The notes beneath the pieces were generated by a model. The model saw nothing but the letters and a program-made list of their open reading frames with translations. It was not told the DNA's origin and did no database searches. Positions 1-12,462 of a stretch of DNA of 64,000 nt are shown here, in pieces. A program made the translations under genes and the position numbers. The first letter of the stretch is position 1, and each line of letters opens with the position of its first letter. Source of the DNA: Acanthacorydalis orientalis (Eukaryota > Arthropoda > Insecta > Megaloptera > Corydalidae). The stretch is taken from the NCBI GenBank assembly GCA_034766995.1, contig CM068313.1:47501-111500 (forward strand), written 5' to 3'.

Positions 1-158
1 CGGGCGCATTAGCGTACTCGGAGCTCCGCGAACGCGTTTTCATCTCGATCGGTTCGCGCGCGCGCGCGCGCACGCACGCAAACGTCGACGTCGCGAACAG
101 TTCACAAGACTCATTCCATTCGCATCGACTGAGACGTTAACGCTATATGCGCGCACAG

Positions 159-199
<41 letters not shown>

Positions 200-792
200 T
201 ATGTACGTATGACACGCACGCGTGTCGGAAGTGCGCTCGGTGCGACGGCGTCGCCGTTCGTCGACGGTGCGACGCGGCGGCGGCGCGTTCATCACACGAC
301 ATCTTCTCGCCTGTCGACGAGCGGCGGCTCTCCGCGCTTCCGGCCTCGAACCGACTCCAGACGTACGGCTTCGCATTCGTTTCCCGTCGACATCCGTTCC
401 GGTTGCGTCTCGCCGTCGGGCTCGTGTCGCGATTGAAAATTCATCGGGGAGCACTTGTACGGCTACGTTCGTCTGCGTTTCGTCGTCGACGGGCGGCGGC
501 CCCGTCATTCGATCCGTTCGCACTCTTTCCGTTCGTTTTCTCTATGCGATTCCGCTTAAAGCGATGCGCGGCCGATCGGTCGGACGGCTTTCGGCCGCGC
601 CGGCCGCCCGACGCACCGGCGAGCCGCAAACGTCGTCGTCGTCGTAGTACTCGTTCCCGGACACCGGGACGAACACTACGACGACGCACCGAGTCGCTCG
701 ATCCGAAGCGGACGGGCGGACGGGCGGCGTTCCTTCTCTCGAAAGACGGGAAACCGGGGGAGAGAGAGAGATAGTGAAAACGGAGCACGTAC
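1..792. other. Left edge, expected intron of claudin-like gene
   Basis: No coding exon was recognised here. The claudin-like gene on the minus strand has a donor site at 792-791 with a split codon, so this stretch should be the start of its third intron. The final exon (fourth membrane helix and tail) must lie left of the window. A short (TA)n tract is at about 163-192. The rest is CpG-rich DNA open in several frames on both strands, with no recognisable protein. Confidence 0.5.
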
Positions 793-1917
793 TTGCCAGC
801 AGACTCAGCGCGAGCTTCGACATGACCGCGACGGCGTAACTGACGACGACCTTCTCCTTCGAGTTGATCATCGCGAGCTGCAGGACGCTCAGGAGACAGA
901 AGACCGCGAGCGACGCGGTGCCGAACGCCGCCGCCAGCCCCGCGAGCCACACGACGACTGGAACAGAACGCGCGTCAACGGACGTCCGGCTTCGCGGCCG
1001 GACGCGAGAGCGTCGCGGCGCGACCGACTCACCGGACGTCTTGAATCTCGAATCGTGCGGGCCGCATCTCTCTCTCGAGTACAGCAGCTGCTTGCACGTC
1101 TTCCACGGCCCGAAGTAGCCCTTCTCTGAACTCGGACCGCCTGGAATCACGTCGAACGGCGCGTGAGCGGCCGGCACGTCGCCCGTCGCCGCTGTCGTCG
1201 CGACGACAGCGGCGAGTAGTGACGTCGCGGTCGATCGTCGTCAGGGAGCCCGTCGACCGGTACCGTTTCCGTGCGCCGTCGCCGCCGGAGACGCGCGCGC
1301 GAGCGGCGCGGCGAGGAGGCGGCCGTCCGTCGTTCGTCGTGCGCCGATACGACGGATCGGCGGCGACCGGCCGCACGGTCGCGATACGTCGGAGCGTCGG
1401 CCGCGCGGCGTCCGCTCGACGCTGCGGACGACGCGCCCGCCGAACACGCGCGCGCGCGACCGCAACGAGACGTCGCTCGGCCACACGGACGAGCGTGTCG
1501 CTCGTCGATGATAAGCGGACGCGGTGTCGCTTTCGGCCCGTCGCTCGGCGTCTTCGTTTCGAGCTCCCGAATACGTTCGCACGCGATCGCGGTACTTCGC
1601 CGGTCCGTTTCGACGGAGCGACGGGGACCGGACGACACGCGCCGCGTACACGTGCGCGCTCGTCTCGAACCGATCGCTCTCGTCTCTCGGAACGATTGTA
1701 GCGACGGTGTAGTCGCGCGCGGCGACGTCGGGTCCGAATTAGGAAAGGATGTTTTGCAATTAAGCGAGGAATGCGCGTATCTCGTACTCGAAGGGAATGT
1801 CAGCGTGCGTGTGTGTGCGTGTGCGTGCATGTGGGTGTATGTATGTGTATGTGTATATATACATGTGTATATATATATACATATATATATGTATATAATA
1901 TATATGTATATATATGT

Positions 1918-1987
<70 letters not shown>

Positions 1988-3881
1988 ACGTACATGTACA
2001 TGCACATGCGTATAGGTATGCACGTATCCGGACGTGCGCTCTCACAGCGTGTCGCCGCTCTCGTTTTCCGATCGATCGTCACAAACGAAGCGGAACCACT
2101 GAACAGGTCACTCGAAACCAGGTCAGACATTACTACTTCATTAAATCAGTCCGATATGAAATGTACAAATATATCGTGTACGTACGCGCATTCGTCGTGC
2201 GGACGTGCGTCTCTCTCTCTCACACACACACACGCACACAGAGGACATCCGTGCGTGCACCGCGTATCGAACGATCGGACGGAATCACCTTCGCGGCGGT
2301 CCGCATGGCGCTCGGCACAATCGATTCGTCGCGTCGACCGGCCCGCGAGCGGAGAGAGCCGCGCGGCGGACGCTCGTCCGTCGTCGCGCGTCCGGCGTCG
2401 ACGCGCGCGACGGTGTCTCCCGACGACGTTCGGTTTCCGCAGTTCGTGTAGAGTGCTTTCGAGATCGAGAGCGACGCGAATGTTCTCGACAGATCGACGA
2501 CACGTCGGACGGTCGGACGGACGGAACGGTCCGGGCGATCGCCGCCGCCGCCGCACGGTGGCTGTCGACGAACGTCGGACCGCGAAGGCGGCGTCGCGAT
2601 GGCCGACGGTCCGTCTCCGAAACAGCAGTGACGGTCGTCGTCGTCGTAGCGATGGCGTGTCCGTAGTAGTAGTAGCGGTATTAGCAGCGGCGGCGGCTGC
2701 ACTGGCGGCTGACAGAGAGAGTGCGCGCCGTCACGGAACGTGCGGCAGGTGAACGACCGCGCGTTTCGACGAACTGTTATTCACCTGTTCCGAGATCCAC
2801 AACGCCGGTGCGTTCGCACCGATCCGCAGCGATCGTTATCGTTCGTTCTCCGTCACTCACTCACTCACTCTCTCTCCCCGTCCGTCCCGCCGTTCTCGTC
2901 TTCTGCGTGCACGCATTTCGGGTCGACGCGCGCTCTCATTCGTAATCGCGCGACCGATGAAAATTTCACGCGTATTCGAACCGGAAACAATCACGGTTCT
3001 GGCATTCTCTCTCTCTCTCACGCACGCACGCACACGCTTGTCTTTCGTATGCGTGAAGAATGTTTTTCATCGTGAACGGCGGCGCTGTTGCGGATCGACA
3101 ACGAACGCTCGGAGAACGTAAGCAGACAACTGTCTTTACGTTCGTCATTCGTCGTCGTCGTCGTCGTTTCACCGTGTGACGATCGACGGCGAGTCGGAGA
3201 GCGTCCGACACGATTCGTCGACGAGGACCGGCCGCGCGTTCACAGCAGTCGACGCTGCGTCCGATTCGACCGAGATGGCAGGCCCGTCGATGGGGCGACA
3301 AGCCGGCGACATCCGTTTCGACATTACAGTCGCCGCCGCCGCACAGATATCGCACGTCGGCCGGCTCGGTTCGTGTTACGTCGACCCTTTCGCACGGTCA
3401 CAGAACGAGAACGGAACGCGTGCGAACGGTGTCGACACGCCGATTGCCCGTGCGGTCGCCGCCGTCGCGCCCGAACGTCGTGCAGCTCGTCGAGCGTTTG
3501 TCTTTCTACACACACACACACACAAGTGTGTGTGTGTATATATATATATATACAATCATCGTCAGCGTCTGTCAATGCGCGATTTTCCATTTTGTACGGT
3601 CGAGTGCTGCCCCTCTATTCCACTGATTTCCAACATATATATTTTCTAATTTCCTTATCCCGCCTGCCCGTCGGTCTCTTTATATTCTTCGGTTCCCGAG
3701 TCAACGATCTCCGGTGTCCGTCGGTCGTCTTCTCTCCTCGCAACATTCCCGGCCGCCCATTTCCATTTCTGGCTTTTCACTCTTTTCTTTTATTATATCC
3801 GTGACTCCCGTCCATTTTCGTATCCACTCTATTCTTTTCCCGTGTCTTCTCGTTATACCCAGACCGGTGATATATATATAC

Positions 3882-3933
<52 letters not shown>

Positions 3934-4306
3934 GTATATATAAACGCGTGAAAGTCGGAGGATGCCGTGCACGCGCCACAAACGAATAACGTCAGAGGCG
4001 GAGACGCCGAAGCGGATCTCCTGTAGACAGGCTCTGAACAGGACAATACGAGTCGCGTTTGAAATGTGTGTCACATATTCGACTCTCTCTTACACACATG
4101 ACAGGCGCAGATGCGAGTGCGGCGTTCAGATGTTCTTGGATCGATTTAAACGTGCAACGCCCATCAACTTGCACAATCGAGCATTGCGATCGAACGAGCG
4201 ATGGTGTCGATCCGATTCGGAGTACGCAATCATACGTGTACGTACTTGTCTTATAATAATGTTGTAAAACGTACAACATACATGTGTGTGTGTGTGTGTA
4301 TGTATG

Positions 4307-4355
<49 letters not shown>

Positions 4356-6241
4356 GTGTATATATATGTACATATACATATGTATATGTATATGTATATA
4401 TACATACATATGCATATATAACACATATCGTAAGAAGATACCCGAAGCCGATCGTCACGGTCGGCTAATCGAAGTGGCCGAGCACCCTCGTTTCGGCGTG
4501 CATTGATGTTTTCAATAAACAGCAGCCGAGTGACGGAACGTGTGCGCGCGACGGCAGACTGTCGTGGACCCCCGTCTCATGCGAATGCGTCGAGCGTCGC
4601 CGTTGTAATTCGTAATCGTTCCTGAATGGATTTTTATCGGTTTTGTTATTAACGCGCCGCTCTTCCGCACACGCTAACATTATGTACTGTCGTCGTGCGT
4701 GCGGAAGGCGCGGTGCGTCGACACCGGCGCAAAACGGACAACAGTGAGAAACCGTATTACAAACGACGACGGACGACGCGTCCGCGCGAGACGGCGGTTC
4801 GTCAGAGTCCGCGTCCGTCCCGATGTTATCTTAGAACTGTCGATGTTCATTGTAAACAACAACGACGGTGCGTTTCCACGGCAACGCACCGACAACGAGT
4901 GTCTGGACGATCGGCATCGGGCGTCAAACAGCACATGCACGTATACATGTATGTGTGTGTATATATATACATGTATGTGCACACACACACATATATATAT
5001 ATATTACGTACGTGTTTATAGAGGTTACATTTCTCATCGTATCAGTAAAAGGAATTCGTGTGTTATTTGAGCGCAGACGACGCCGCTCGGTCGGACCGCA
5101 CGTCGATTAGAAACGAACGTATAAAATTACCGCACGAGACACGGAGACGCGAAGCGCGCGCGCGCGCGCGCGATCTGAAATTCATTCGTTTCACGCGGCC
5201 GGCCGCACATCGACGAGCGATCTCGATCGCTCCCTGTTCCGAGATTCGAGCCTTCGTCGTCGCCGCCGTCGCGAGTTTCGAACGAACGCGTCGAGTCGAG
5301 TACACGTCGTCGCCGCCGTCCGCTCTCGCGTAACGCGCGAGACGTTCTCCTCGAATAGGCGCGGTCCGCCGCCGCGGACGTAAGCGGGAGGGAGCACGCA
5401 CGCACGACGCCGGCATCACGTCCGACGGGGACGGATCGACGAGACGGAGCGCGGCCGCCGTCGCCCGACGGCCTCGATCGCGGCGACGAGCGCGCCGGCA
5501 CGTCCCGGTGTCGTCGTCTGCACGTCGAGAACGGAACGATAGGTCCCGAGATCGATGCGCGGCGGCGCATTACGCCCGAATCGTAAGCTGCGCGGAGCGG
5601 CGGCGGCTCTTCGCAAGTGTCACGCGCCCGCGAAGTTTCCGAACTTGTGCCCCGCGGCGCCACGGTACGTGCGCTCGAAACACGCGCGTGCGGGGGCGCG
5701 CGCGTAAGCGTTCACCTCCGGCAGCCGCCGGCCGCGCGATCGCCGTCGCCGTCGTCGTCGCCGCCGTAACGCGAATTCAATTAGGCGTCGAGAGAACGGG
5801 GAATTAATTTAGTTATTGTGATTTATTTGCGATTCTTGATTAAAAACAAACAGGACCGTTCGCCGGCGGCGCGCGAGCGCGCAAAGACACGGCGGACGGA
5901 AAAGAGAGACGGCCGCCGCCGGCTCCCGAGCGTCGACGGACGGACGGACGATCGATTCGGCGGACGGCTCGCGCGCGCGGCGCACGAACGACGAGACGAG
6001 ACCCTACGTTCGTCGTTCGACGAGCCGAGGACCGGCCGACGTGCGGCCGCCGTCGCGGCGCGCCCGTCCGCGAGTGTCGGCCGGGCGCGCTCGCCCCGAC
6101 GTCCCGCGCTCGCCACTCACCGGTCGGCGTGTCGAAGTATCCCCACATCGGCAGCCCGACGGCCGTCGCGCCGAGCACGAGGCACACGAATCCCAGACCG
6201 GCGACGCACGACGCGTACAGCGCCCTGTTCGTTTCAGCCAT
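793..6241 (-). CDS. Claudin/PMP22-like four-transmembrane protein, 3' end missing
   Basis: Three coding exons fit in phase on the minus strand: 6121-6241 (start ATG at 6241), 1033-1140 and 793-957; a further exon should lie left of the window. The 131 visible residues hold helix 1 (about residues 8-30), a first extracellular loop, helix 2 starting near residue 77, and helix 3 at the exon end. The loop carries the claudin signature: a Trp after helix 1, then GPW, two residues, Cys, nine residues, Cys (W-GLW-C-C in the family). Claudin-like proteins in insects act at septate junctions; that role here is inferred. An acceptor at 6521-6520 preceded by a pyrimidine run suggests the 5'UTR exon extends from 6242 to about 6519. 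I cannot assign it to a particular insect member (kune-kune, sinuous, megatrachea, pasiflora). Confidence 0.75.
1186..1215. repeat. Perfect 30 bp palindrome near a 3' splice site
   Basis: Arms 1186-1200 and 1201-1215 are exact reverse complements (TCGCCGCTGTCGTCG and its complement) with no spacer. The palindrome lies in intron 1 of the claudin-like gene, ending 44 nt before the acceptor AG on the transcribed strand. The acceptor has only a weak pyrimidine tract. Confidence 0.9.
1855..1992. repeat. (TA)n / (TATG)n microsatellite
   Basis: Alternating TA with TATG and TATACA variants, preceded by a (TG)n-rich stretch from about 1803. It produces spurious Tyr-Ile and Val-Tyr reading frames on both strands. 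Confidence 0.95.
3575..3868 (-). mobile_element. RTE-type LINE fragment, C-terminal part of reverse transcriptase ORF
   Basis: Read on the minus strand from about 3868, translation begins [13 protein letters not shown] followed by WTGVTDII, the post-reverse-transcriptase segment of RTE-like endonuclease/reverse transcriptase elements. A stop and frame changes follow, then a segment ending with the pattern [15 protein letters not shown] near 3590, matching the usual C-terminal G..W...A.DR..W pattern. It is a decayed remnant with no functional ORF and abuts a (TA)n tract. The family call rests on recalled motif patterns; a translated search would settle it. Confidence 0.6.
3869..3944. repeat. 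(TA)n microsatellite
   Basis: A nearly pure TA tract with two CG interruptions, adjoining the 5' side of the LINE fragment at 3575-3868. Confidence 0.95.
4286..4425. repeat. (TG)n-(TA)n compound microsatellite
   Basis: A short (TG)n run passes into TA repeats with TATG and TACATA variants. No protein coding is credible across it. Confidence 0.95.
4711..4930 (+). repeat. Family A interspersed repeat, copy 1
   Basis: Similar to segments at 7595-7832, 14343-14405, 17671-17923, 28319-28572 and 36966-37210. Shared blocks include GTGCGTCGA, AAAACGGACAACA, CGCGAGAC.GCGGTTC, GCGTTTCCACGGCAACG and CTGGACGATCGGCATCGGGCGTC. This copy is diverged at its left end and is followed by a short TA/TG tract at about 4937-5010. 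No protein-coding potential is evident; the family looks like a non-autonomous element. Confidence 0.8.
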
Positions 6242-7594
6242 GGCGTGGCGGAGACCGGCTCAGCACCGGCATCGCGTCACCATCCGGCGTCCGTCGCGGC
6301 CGGCGTCCCCCGACCGAATCGTAGACCGTCGTGCAGCGCGTCCGCGAACCCGCGGGCGAGACGGTCATCGGACGACGTCGGCGGTCGTCGCGGCGACGGG
6401 CGGCGCGCGCGCCACTGTGTCACTGGGCACCGGTGAGACGACGCCTCGGCGCGCCGGACGCATGCCAGCGGACGCGTCGTCGCCGCGGCGCGGTGTCGCC
6501 GGCGGAGCGGCGGTCCGATCTGAAAGCAGAGAGAGAGAGATAGAGAGAACGTCGTCGTCGTCGTCGCCGGTTCGCTTCTTTGCAACGCTCGCATTTACCG
6601 ATCGGAAGACGTGCAAAAGAGAGAGAGAGAGAGAGACAGGAGGAAAAACGTCATCGGTACGGAGACGTCTTACGTCTGTACCGGACACGAATGTGTGTTT
6701 TATGTTACACGTGCGTGCGTTTTATAGTCTCCGTGGCGAGAGGGTCGACGTGCGACACGACGCGAGAGCTACGAATGCTGCGAATGCAAGTTAAAATCCA
6801 GATGATAACAACAGGGATCGAACACGAAGGCCCGACGGCGCACGACTGGAGCACGGAGAGTAATTTAGCCGAGGCCCGGACGAAAACCTGAAACTGTCGA
6901 ACGACGAAGAAACGAAAAAAGCCGTGCGTCTTACGGGCGGTCGGGAGTTCGACGACGACGACGTTCTCCGATCGCACGCTGCGCACGAGATCGACGCGGA
7001 CGCCGACGACGGTCGCCGCTCGTCCGTTTGTTATCGTCGTCGTCGTTTTCGATTCGGAGCGTCTCGCCCGGTTCACCGTCCGTCGTACGCTCGTTCGTCT
7101 CTCTCGCTTTCGCTGCGATCGACGCGAGCGACGAGCGAGACGGTCGCCGCGCGTGTCGTCGAACGCGAGTCGCGTCCGATCGACCGGCCGGTCGGCGGGG
7201 GAGGCGCGGCGTGCCGGACGGATTCGTCGCGGCCGCTCGGATCGGATCGTAAGAGCGTTCTATTGGAGCGCGGACGCCGCGCCGCGTTACCTGCCCGCTC
7301 GGCTATTAATAGCGATGACTCTCGACTCGATCGACGACGAGGACAACGCGAAGAAGAAACGCGAACGAGAATAAAAAATTCATACGTGGAACAGGTCCAC
7401 CTTGAATTTTACAACCGGCCGCGCTGCTGCACACTCGCTCGCGTGTTGTGTTTGTGTGCGTGCGTGCAGTGAGAGCGCCGCCGTACACACGGACACGTTT
7501 TCGTGCATGCATCTATATACACATACATATACACGTGCATATATATATACATGTACATATATATATGTTTATGTATGTGCGTATGTATATATTG

Positions 7595-7832
7595 TAGCGT
7601 GCGTGGGAAAGTTGTGCGTCGATACGAACACAAAACGGATAACAATTTATTTGGAAACTGAATTACAAATAACAACGGCGACGGACAACGCATCCGCGCG
7701 AGACAGCGGTTCATCAGAGTCCGCGTTCGCACACTCCACGTCCGTCCTGATTTATCTTAATACTGTTATCATGTTTAAGATAAATCAGGATCAACGAGAA
7801 TCTGGACGATCGGCATCGGGCGTCGTACGACG
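7595..7832 (+). repeat. Family A interspersed repeat, copy 2
   Basis: A well preserved copy beginning near GCGTGGGAAAGTTGTGCGTCG and ending in ATCGGCATCGGGCGTC, flanked on both sides by TA/TG microsatellite DNA. Its middle differs from the others: an inverted duplication with 14 bp arms (7747-7760 and 7775-7788) replaces the usual GTTTCCACGGCAACG block. Confidence 0.85.
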
Positions 7833-7928
7833 TCACACGCATACGTATATATACACATATACATACACATATACATATACACGTATGTATGTATATATAT
7901 GTATATGTGTATGTGTATATGTTGTGTG

Positions 7929-8345
7929 GCCACAACTTTCCAAATTCCAGCACATTGGGTCACGCTCTCTCTAATTTCAACCCCTCGCTATCTAAAATTC
8001 CAGTAGAGGGTGTATATAAAGCCGCACAGCACCCCGGGTAAATCAGCATTAGAATCAGTAACAGTACCGGTGCACTGGTATCTATGTCGACGTCACGAGT
8101 CGTATATTGTTATTGTGAAAACACTCGTTCTGTATTCGATTATCGAATAAATCTATTTCGTTAATATAAACCGACGTCTTGAATTGAATATCGGTCCACG
8201 ACAACAATTCCTTCGTGATACCTTATATAGCGCGACATTAGAAAATCAAATATCAGTCACGGAAGCGATAGTTACGGAAGCTCTATCGAAGAACTTGCCC
8301 TGGTGTCAGAAGAAAAACTTCACAGTCCCTGTCGGTATCAACGAA
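7929..8345 (+). mobile_element. LTR-retrotransposon remnant (LTR-like segment)
   Basis: The segment starts TGTGGCCACAAC and has the layout of an LTR: TATATAAA at 8013-8020, initiator-like ATCAG motifs at 8042-8047 and 8054-8059, and AATAAA at 8146-8151. After it come a GGTCC motif and TTCCTTCGTGATACC (about 8208-8222), which resemble primer-site-proximal sequence of insect BEL or Gypsy elements. A short open stretch to about 8345 may be remnant internal sequence before a TA microsatellite. No second LTR, gag or pol was found, so this is a fragment at best. A promoter-like unique sequence is the alternative. Confidence 0.4.
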
Positions 8346-9686
8346 CGGCTATCCAACAATATATATATATATATATATGTACATATAGAGACACACACTA
8401 ATCCTGATATGTGTGTGTGTACGTACAGTGACCATTGTGTACAGATTCTAAACACTCGTTGTTTCGTCGGCGCGCCGTTTCGGTCCGCGAAATCGAAACA
8501 CACACACACACACACACAGACAGAACGAGCAGAGTGTGTCTCACGTTTGCATTCGACAAAGAGTCAACGAACAGCAAATGTATTCTGTCGATCGTGGACG
8601 AGAACGGGAGAGGCGACGAGTGATGTTTGTCCGTTTGTCAGCGGCGCGTCCGAAAACGTAGCTTGCATTCAACAATCAACGGCTGTTGAACACACGCGCA
8701 CGCACACACGCGCACACACGCAAGCGTACGAGGTCGTCGTGTAAACGTGTCGTGTACACACGCGCGCGCGCGCGCGTTCCCGTAAACTCTGTAAATTCGC
8801 ACCGTGCCCGTTCGACGGTTACGTTTCCATTCATTTAGAATTAAATGGACGGCGTGAGGACGCGGCACGGTCAGTGTGCGTCGCCGGCGATCGGTGACGC
8901 ACGTGCATGCATGCACATTTGCATACGAATGTGCACGTACATGTATATATATGTATATATATACACACATATATGTGCATATCTGTTAGCGCTGCCATAC
9001 TTTGAAAAACAGAGCCGCCTCCGTCGAACCATAAAACGAACCATCGAATGACGACCACGATGCGCCGGGGCGGCACGGCGGTTCAGCGTCTCGTATTCGG
9101 CGTTCAAGACGAACGACCGTGCGATCTGTTGCGATCGCGCGCTCCGGTCGGTGTCCGGCGGACGCGGCTTGCGACATTCAGGCGACGGACGGAGAAGAGC
9201 GTCACCGGCCGCCGCGCGGCGACAGCCGCAGGCGCACACGTGCGACGTGAATCGCCCTTCGCGCATTCGCGACGGGCGGACGAGACGCCGCCGGACGTCG
9301 TCCGACCGACGGAACGGCGACCGGAAGGACGCGACGACGGAAGCGACCCGGACCGACAGACGCCACACGTCGTCCGGAGAGGCGGTGCGGGGATGAGCGG
9401 GGCGATCGTCACCGTCGACGTCGACGACCCGACACGTCTCCGTTACGCGGCGGACGGCGCGCAGCCGCGTAAAACGGACCGGGTCTCCCTTGCGAGCGCC
9501 GAGACTCGTTCGGTCGATCGACGATGATTTTCTACGCGAGAAAAGAAGGCGCCGAATCGATTCGTGCAGAGCGTACGGAAGGGAAGAAAAAGGCGCGAAA
9601 ATTAAAAGAAATCGTGTGGCGTTTTTTCGACGCCCTTCCGTGCGGGAGAGCTCGAATCGAATCGGCCCGCGCACTACGGTGTTTTA

Positions 9687-9717
<31 letters not shown>

Positions 9718-12310
9718 AGACGGAACACGTAAAGAATCCATTTAAAGTCCACGAAAACCGCGTTCGTTGGCGCGCGTCGACCGCTATTTGTACACACGCA
9801 CGCACGTACATGCGCGCGCGAGTGCGAACGCGCATATAGCGCGCCGAAAGAGCGACGTAGCGACGTTCTCGCGATGAACAGGTATTTTCCATTTCTGTCG
9901 TTCGCCTCCTCCTCGTCCGACATCGCGACGGACAGCGAGAACGGCGATACGCTCCGTCCGATCGCCGACGTCCAGTTCGGATCGGATCGTGAAACGTGTG
10001 CACGGGCGTCGGGAGCGGAGGCGGCCTCGAACGTTCCGCGCGCGCGCGCACGCACGCACGCACGACGGGCGCGGAGCGAGCGACCGCCGAAGGACCGTCG
10101 CACGCGAGTGCGGCGGACACGGGGGCGGCCGACGAAACCGCAGCGAACGTCCGTGTTCTCTCCCGCGGACCCGTCGGCGCCCGTTTCGTTCGCGGCGGGC
10201 GAACGCGCCGGCGGCATCGCGAGCGAGAGGACGGACGTCCCGGTATCGGAATCCGCGTCGGCGCCGATCGGCGTTCGTATGGGGCGGGCCGCCCGGGAGA
10301 CTCGAGCGCCGGCCGCGCCGCGCGACGGTCATCCGACGCGGGCCGCGAAACGGGGCGTCGGAGATTCCCTCGATCGAATCTCGTCAGCGGTCGATTCCGC
10401 CGCCGAAACGCGGCCGACACGCACGCTTCTACCGCCATATGGAGAACGAGAGCGACGTCGTAGACATGTGCGCGCACGACGTGCGTACGCGCACGCACGC
10501 ACGCACACTTCACTAGACACGTGCGTGCGGTAGCGCGATTCGGTTGTGACGGAGTGGTCACGCACTTTTCACGACGACGCAAACAATCGTTCGGCTGATT
10601 CACCGGCCGTGTCGTGTCTGTGTGTCTGTGTGTGTGTCTGTGTGTGCGCGCGCGCGCGTCCGCGAATACGTGTACGTGTAATGAAATTGTAACGTAAAAG
10701 CGATATTATACGTACGAGAGAATGCGACTGAATTCCGTGCGATTCGAACGATCGCGGGCGGGCGCTCCTTGTTGTCTTCCAGACGCGCGAGCCGGGTTCC
10801 TCGACTCGACGCGTTCGATGCACAAAACAGGAGAAGACGGAGAAGACGACAGAAACGGATCCGACGTGGAAACGAGAACGTACGCGAATCAAGGTGTGAC
10901 GGCCGGAGCGAGCGAGAGAGAGAGACGGAGAGAGAGCGCGCGTATTCGGCGAGTCGCACGCGCGAGAGTGTCCTGCGCGCTCGCCGTCCGTGCCGCGGCG
11001 GCGACGGTCGCTCCCGGATCCCGTCCGCAGAGCGGCGGCGACGACGCGACGTCACCGGACGGCCGACGGACGTTCGAAAGAGAACACCGCAGCGCCGTCG
11101 GACGGAAACGACGACGTTCCGCTACCTCTCGCTCTGTCTCTGTCTGAACGACGAACGCACGTCGCGGTGACGTGTGTCGTGTCGTCACGCTCGACGATCG
11201 CCGTCCGCGAATCGTTTCCTCGCGTCCGCCGAACTACGCGGACGTTCCGCGCACTCCACACGCACGCACGCACGCACGCACTCGGAACACAGAGAGAGCG
11301 ATATATATATATATAGACACGAACGAACGCATGCACACACGATCACGAATCGACACGAACGCAGCGAGACGACGGAACGGCCACGTGCGTGGCGGCGATC
11401 TTGCTCAGCGCGGGCCGCGACCACTACTAAACTAAAGCGAACGGTGTCGTGGTGTGTGTATATTTTAGAAACCACCTTGGCGCGATGACGTCGCACGGTT
11501 CGGGCGGTAGGGGGACCCACCTTCGGCCGGCACGATCGCTGCTAACTGCGCTCGCCGCACAGCACCGACCGCACCGGTATCGGCCGGGTGCGGCGCACGG
11601 CGCGGACGCGCCGGTCGCCGTCGCGAACGAAACGCGCGCGGCCGGGCCCGAGCGACGGCCGGGACGACGACGGCGCGACGTCCGTCGGAGACGACGGCGG
11701 ACGGACCGCGCGCCCGGCGCGTTCCCGACCGGCGACGACGAGTGAAACTCGTCCCGACGGACTTCGTTCGTCGAACTCGGGAACGCGCGGGGACCGGCGG
11801 TTCCTGCGCGCCGCGATCCGACGCGAATCAGCGATCGTCACGAGGCGCGTGAAACGAACCCGGCGACGGAGAACGAGTCATAGAGAGACGCGCGCGCGCA
11901 CGCACGCACGCTCGCACGCACGCACGCGGCACGGGCGCGTTTGCGTGCGTTTTCCGGACTCGCCGGAGAAGCACGTGCCGACCGGGAACGTCGAACCTAA
12001 CACGTTCGCCGCCCACGCCGCGCACGCAAACGACCGACGGCGGCCATTGTAGTTTTAAAATTCAAAAACACATCGACGTAGTCGCAGCACCGTTGAAATG
12101 ATGTCACGAACTAAAAACCTGTCCGTCACACACACACACGCGCGCGATCCACCTCTATTGTATTTAATAATACATGCACACGCCTCTCCATCTGTGTGTT
12201 TTACAGGCGCGCACACACACACACACACACCACACATGAGCGCACAACGCGCTCATGTATGAGACTACGTTAGGGTGCGGTGTATAGAAACATATGTACA
12301 GAAATGTGTG

Positions 12311-12318
12311 CATATATA

Positions 12319-12381
<63 letters not shown>

Positions 12382-12382
12382 G

Positions 12383-12453
<71 letters not shown>

Positions 12454-12462
12454 ATATGCATA
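12311..12462. repeat. Long (TA)n microsatellite
   Basis: About 150 bp of nearly pure TA with single CG and AA interruptions, followed by TGCATA variants to about 12490. Confidence 0.95.

Larger units (their letters stand above)
1141..6120 (-). other. Intron 1 of claudin-like gene
   Basis: A 4,980 bp intron with donor at 6120-6119 and acceptor at 1142-1141. It contains a perfect 30 bp palindrome next to the acceptor, TA microsatellites near 1.9, 3.9, 4.35 and 4.98 kb, an RTE LINE fragment (3575-3868) and one family A repeat (4711-4930). The remainder is CpG-rich sequence without recognisable exons. Confidence 0.7.

Noticed and set aside
1271..2752. 493-residue open frame on the plus strand.
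   Set aside because: Arg/Ser-rich, runs through a TA microsatellite as poly Tyr-Ile, and the opposite strand is open as well. No recognisable domain.
6770..6910. Segment with partial similarity to 12765-12840 (GGGATCGA..ACGAAGGC and GGCCGAGG.C.GGACGAA).
   Set aside because: Possibly a third repeat family, but the shared blocks are short and only two instances were seen, so it is not listed as a feature.
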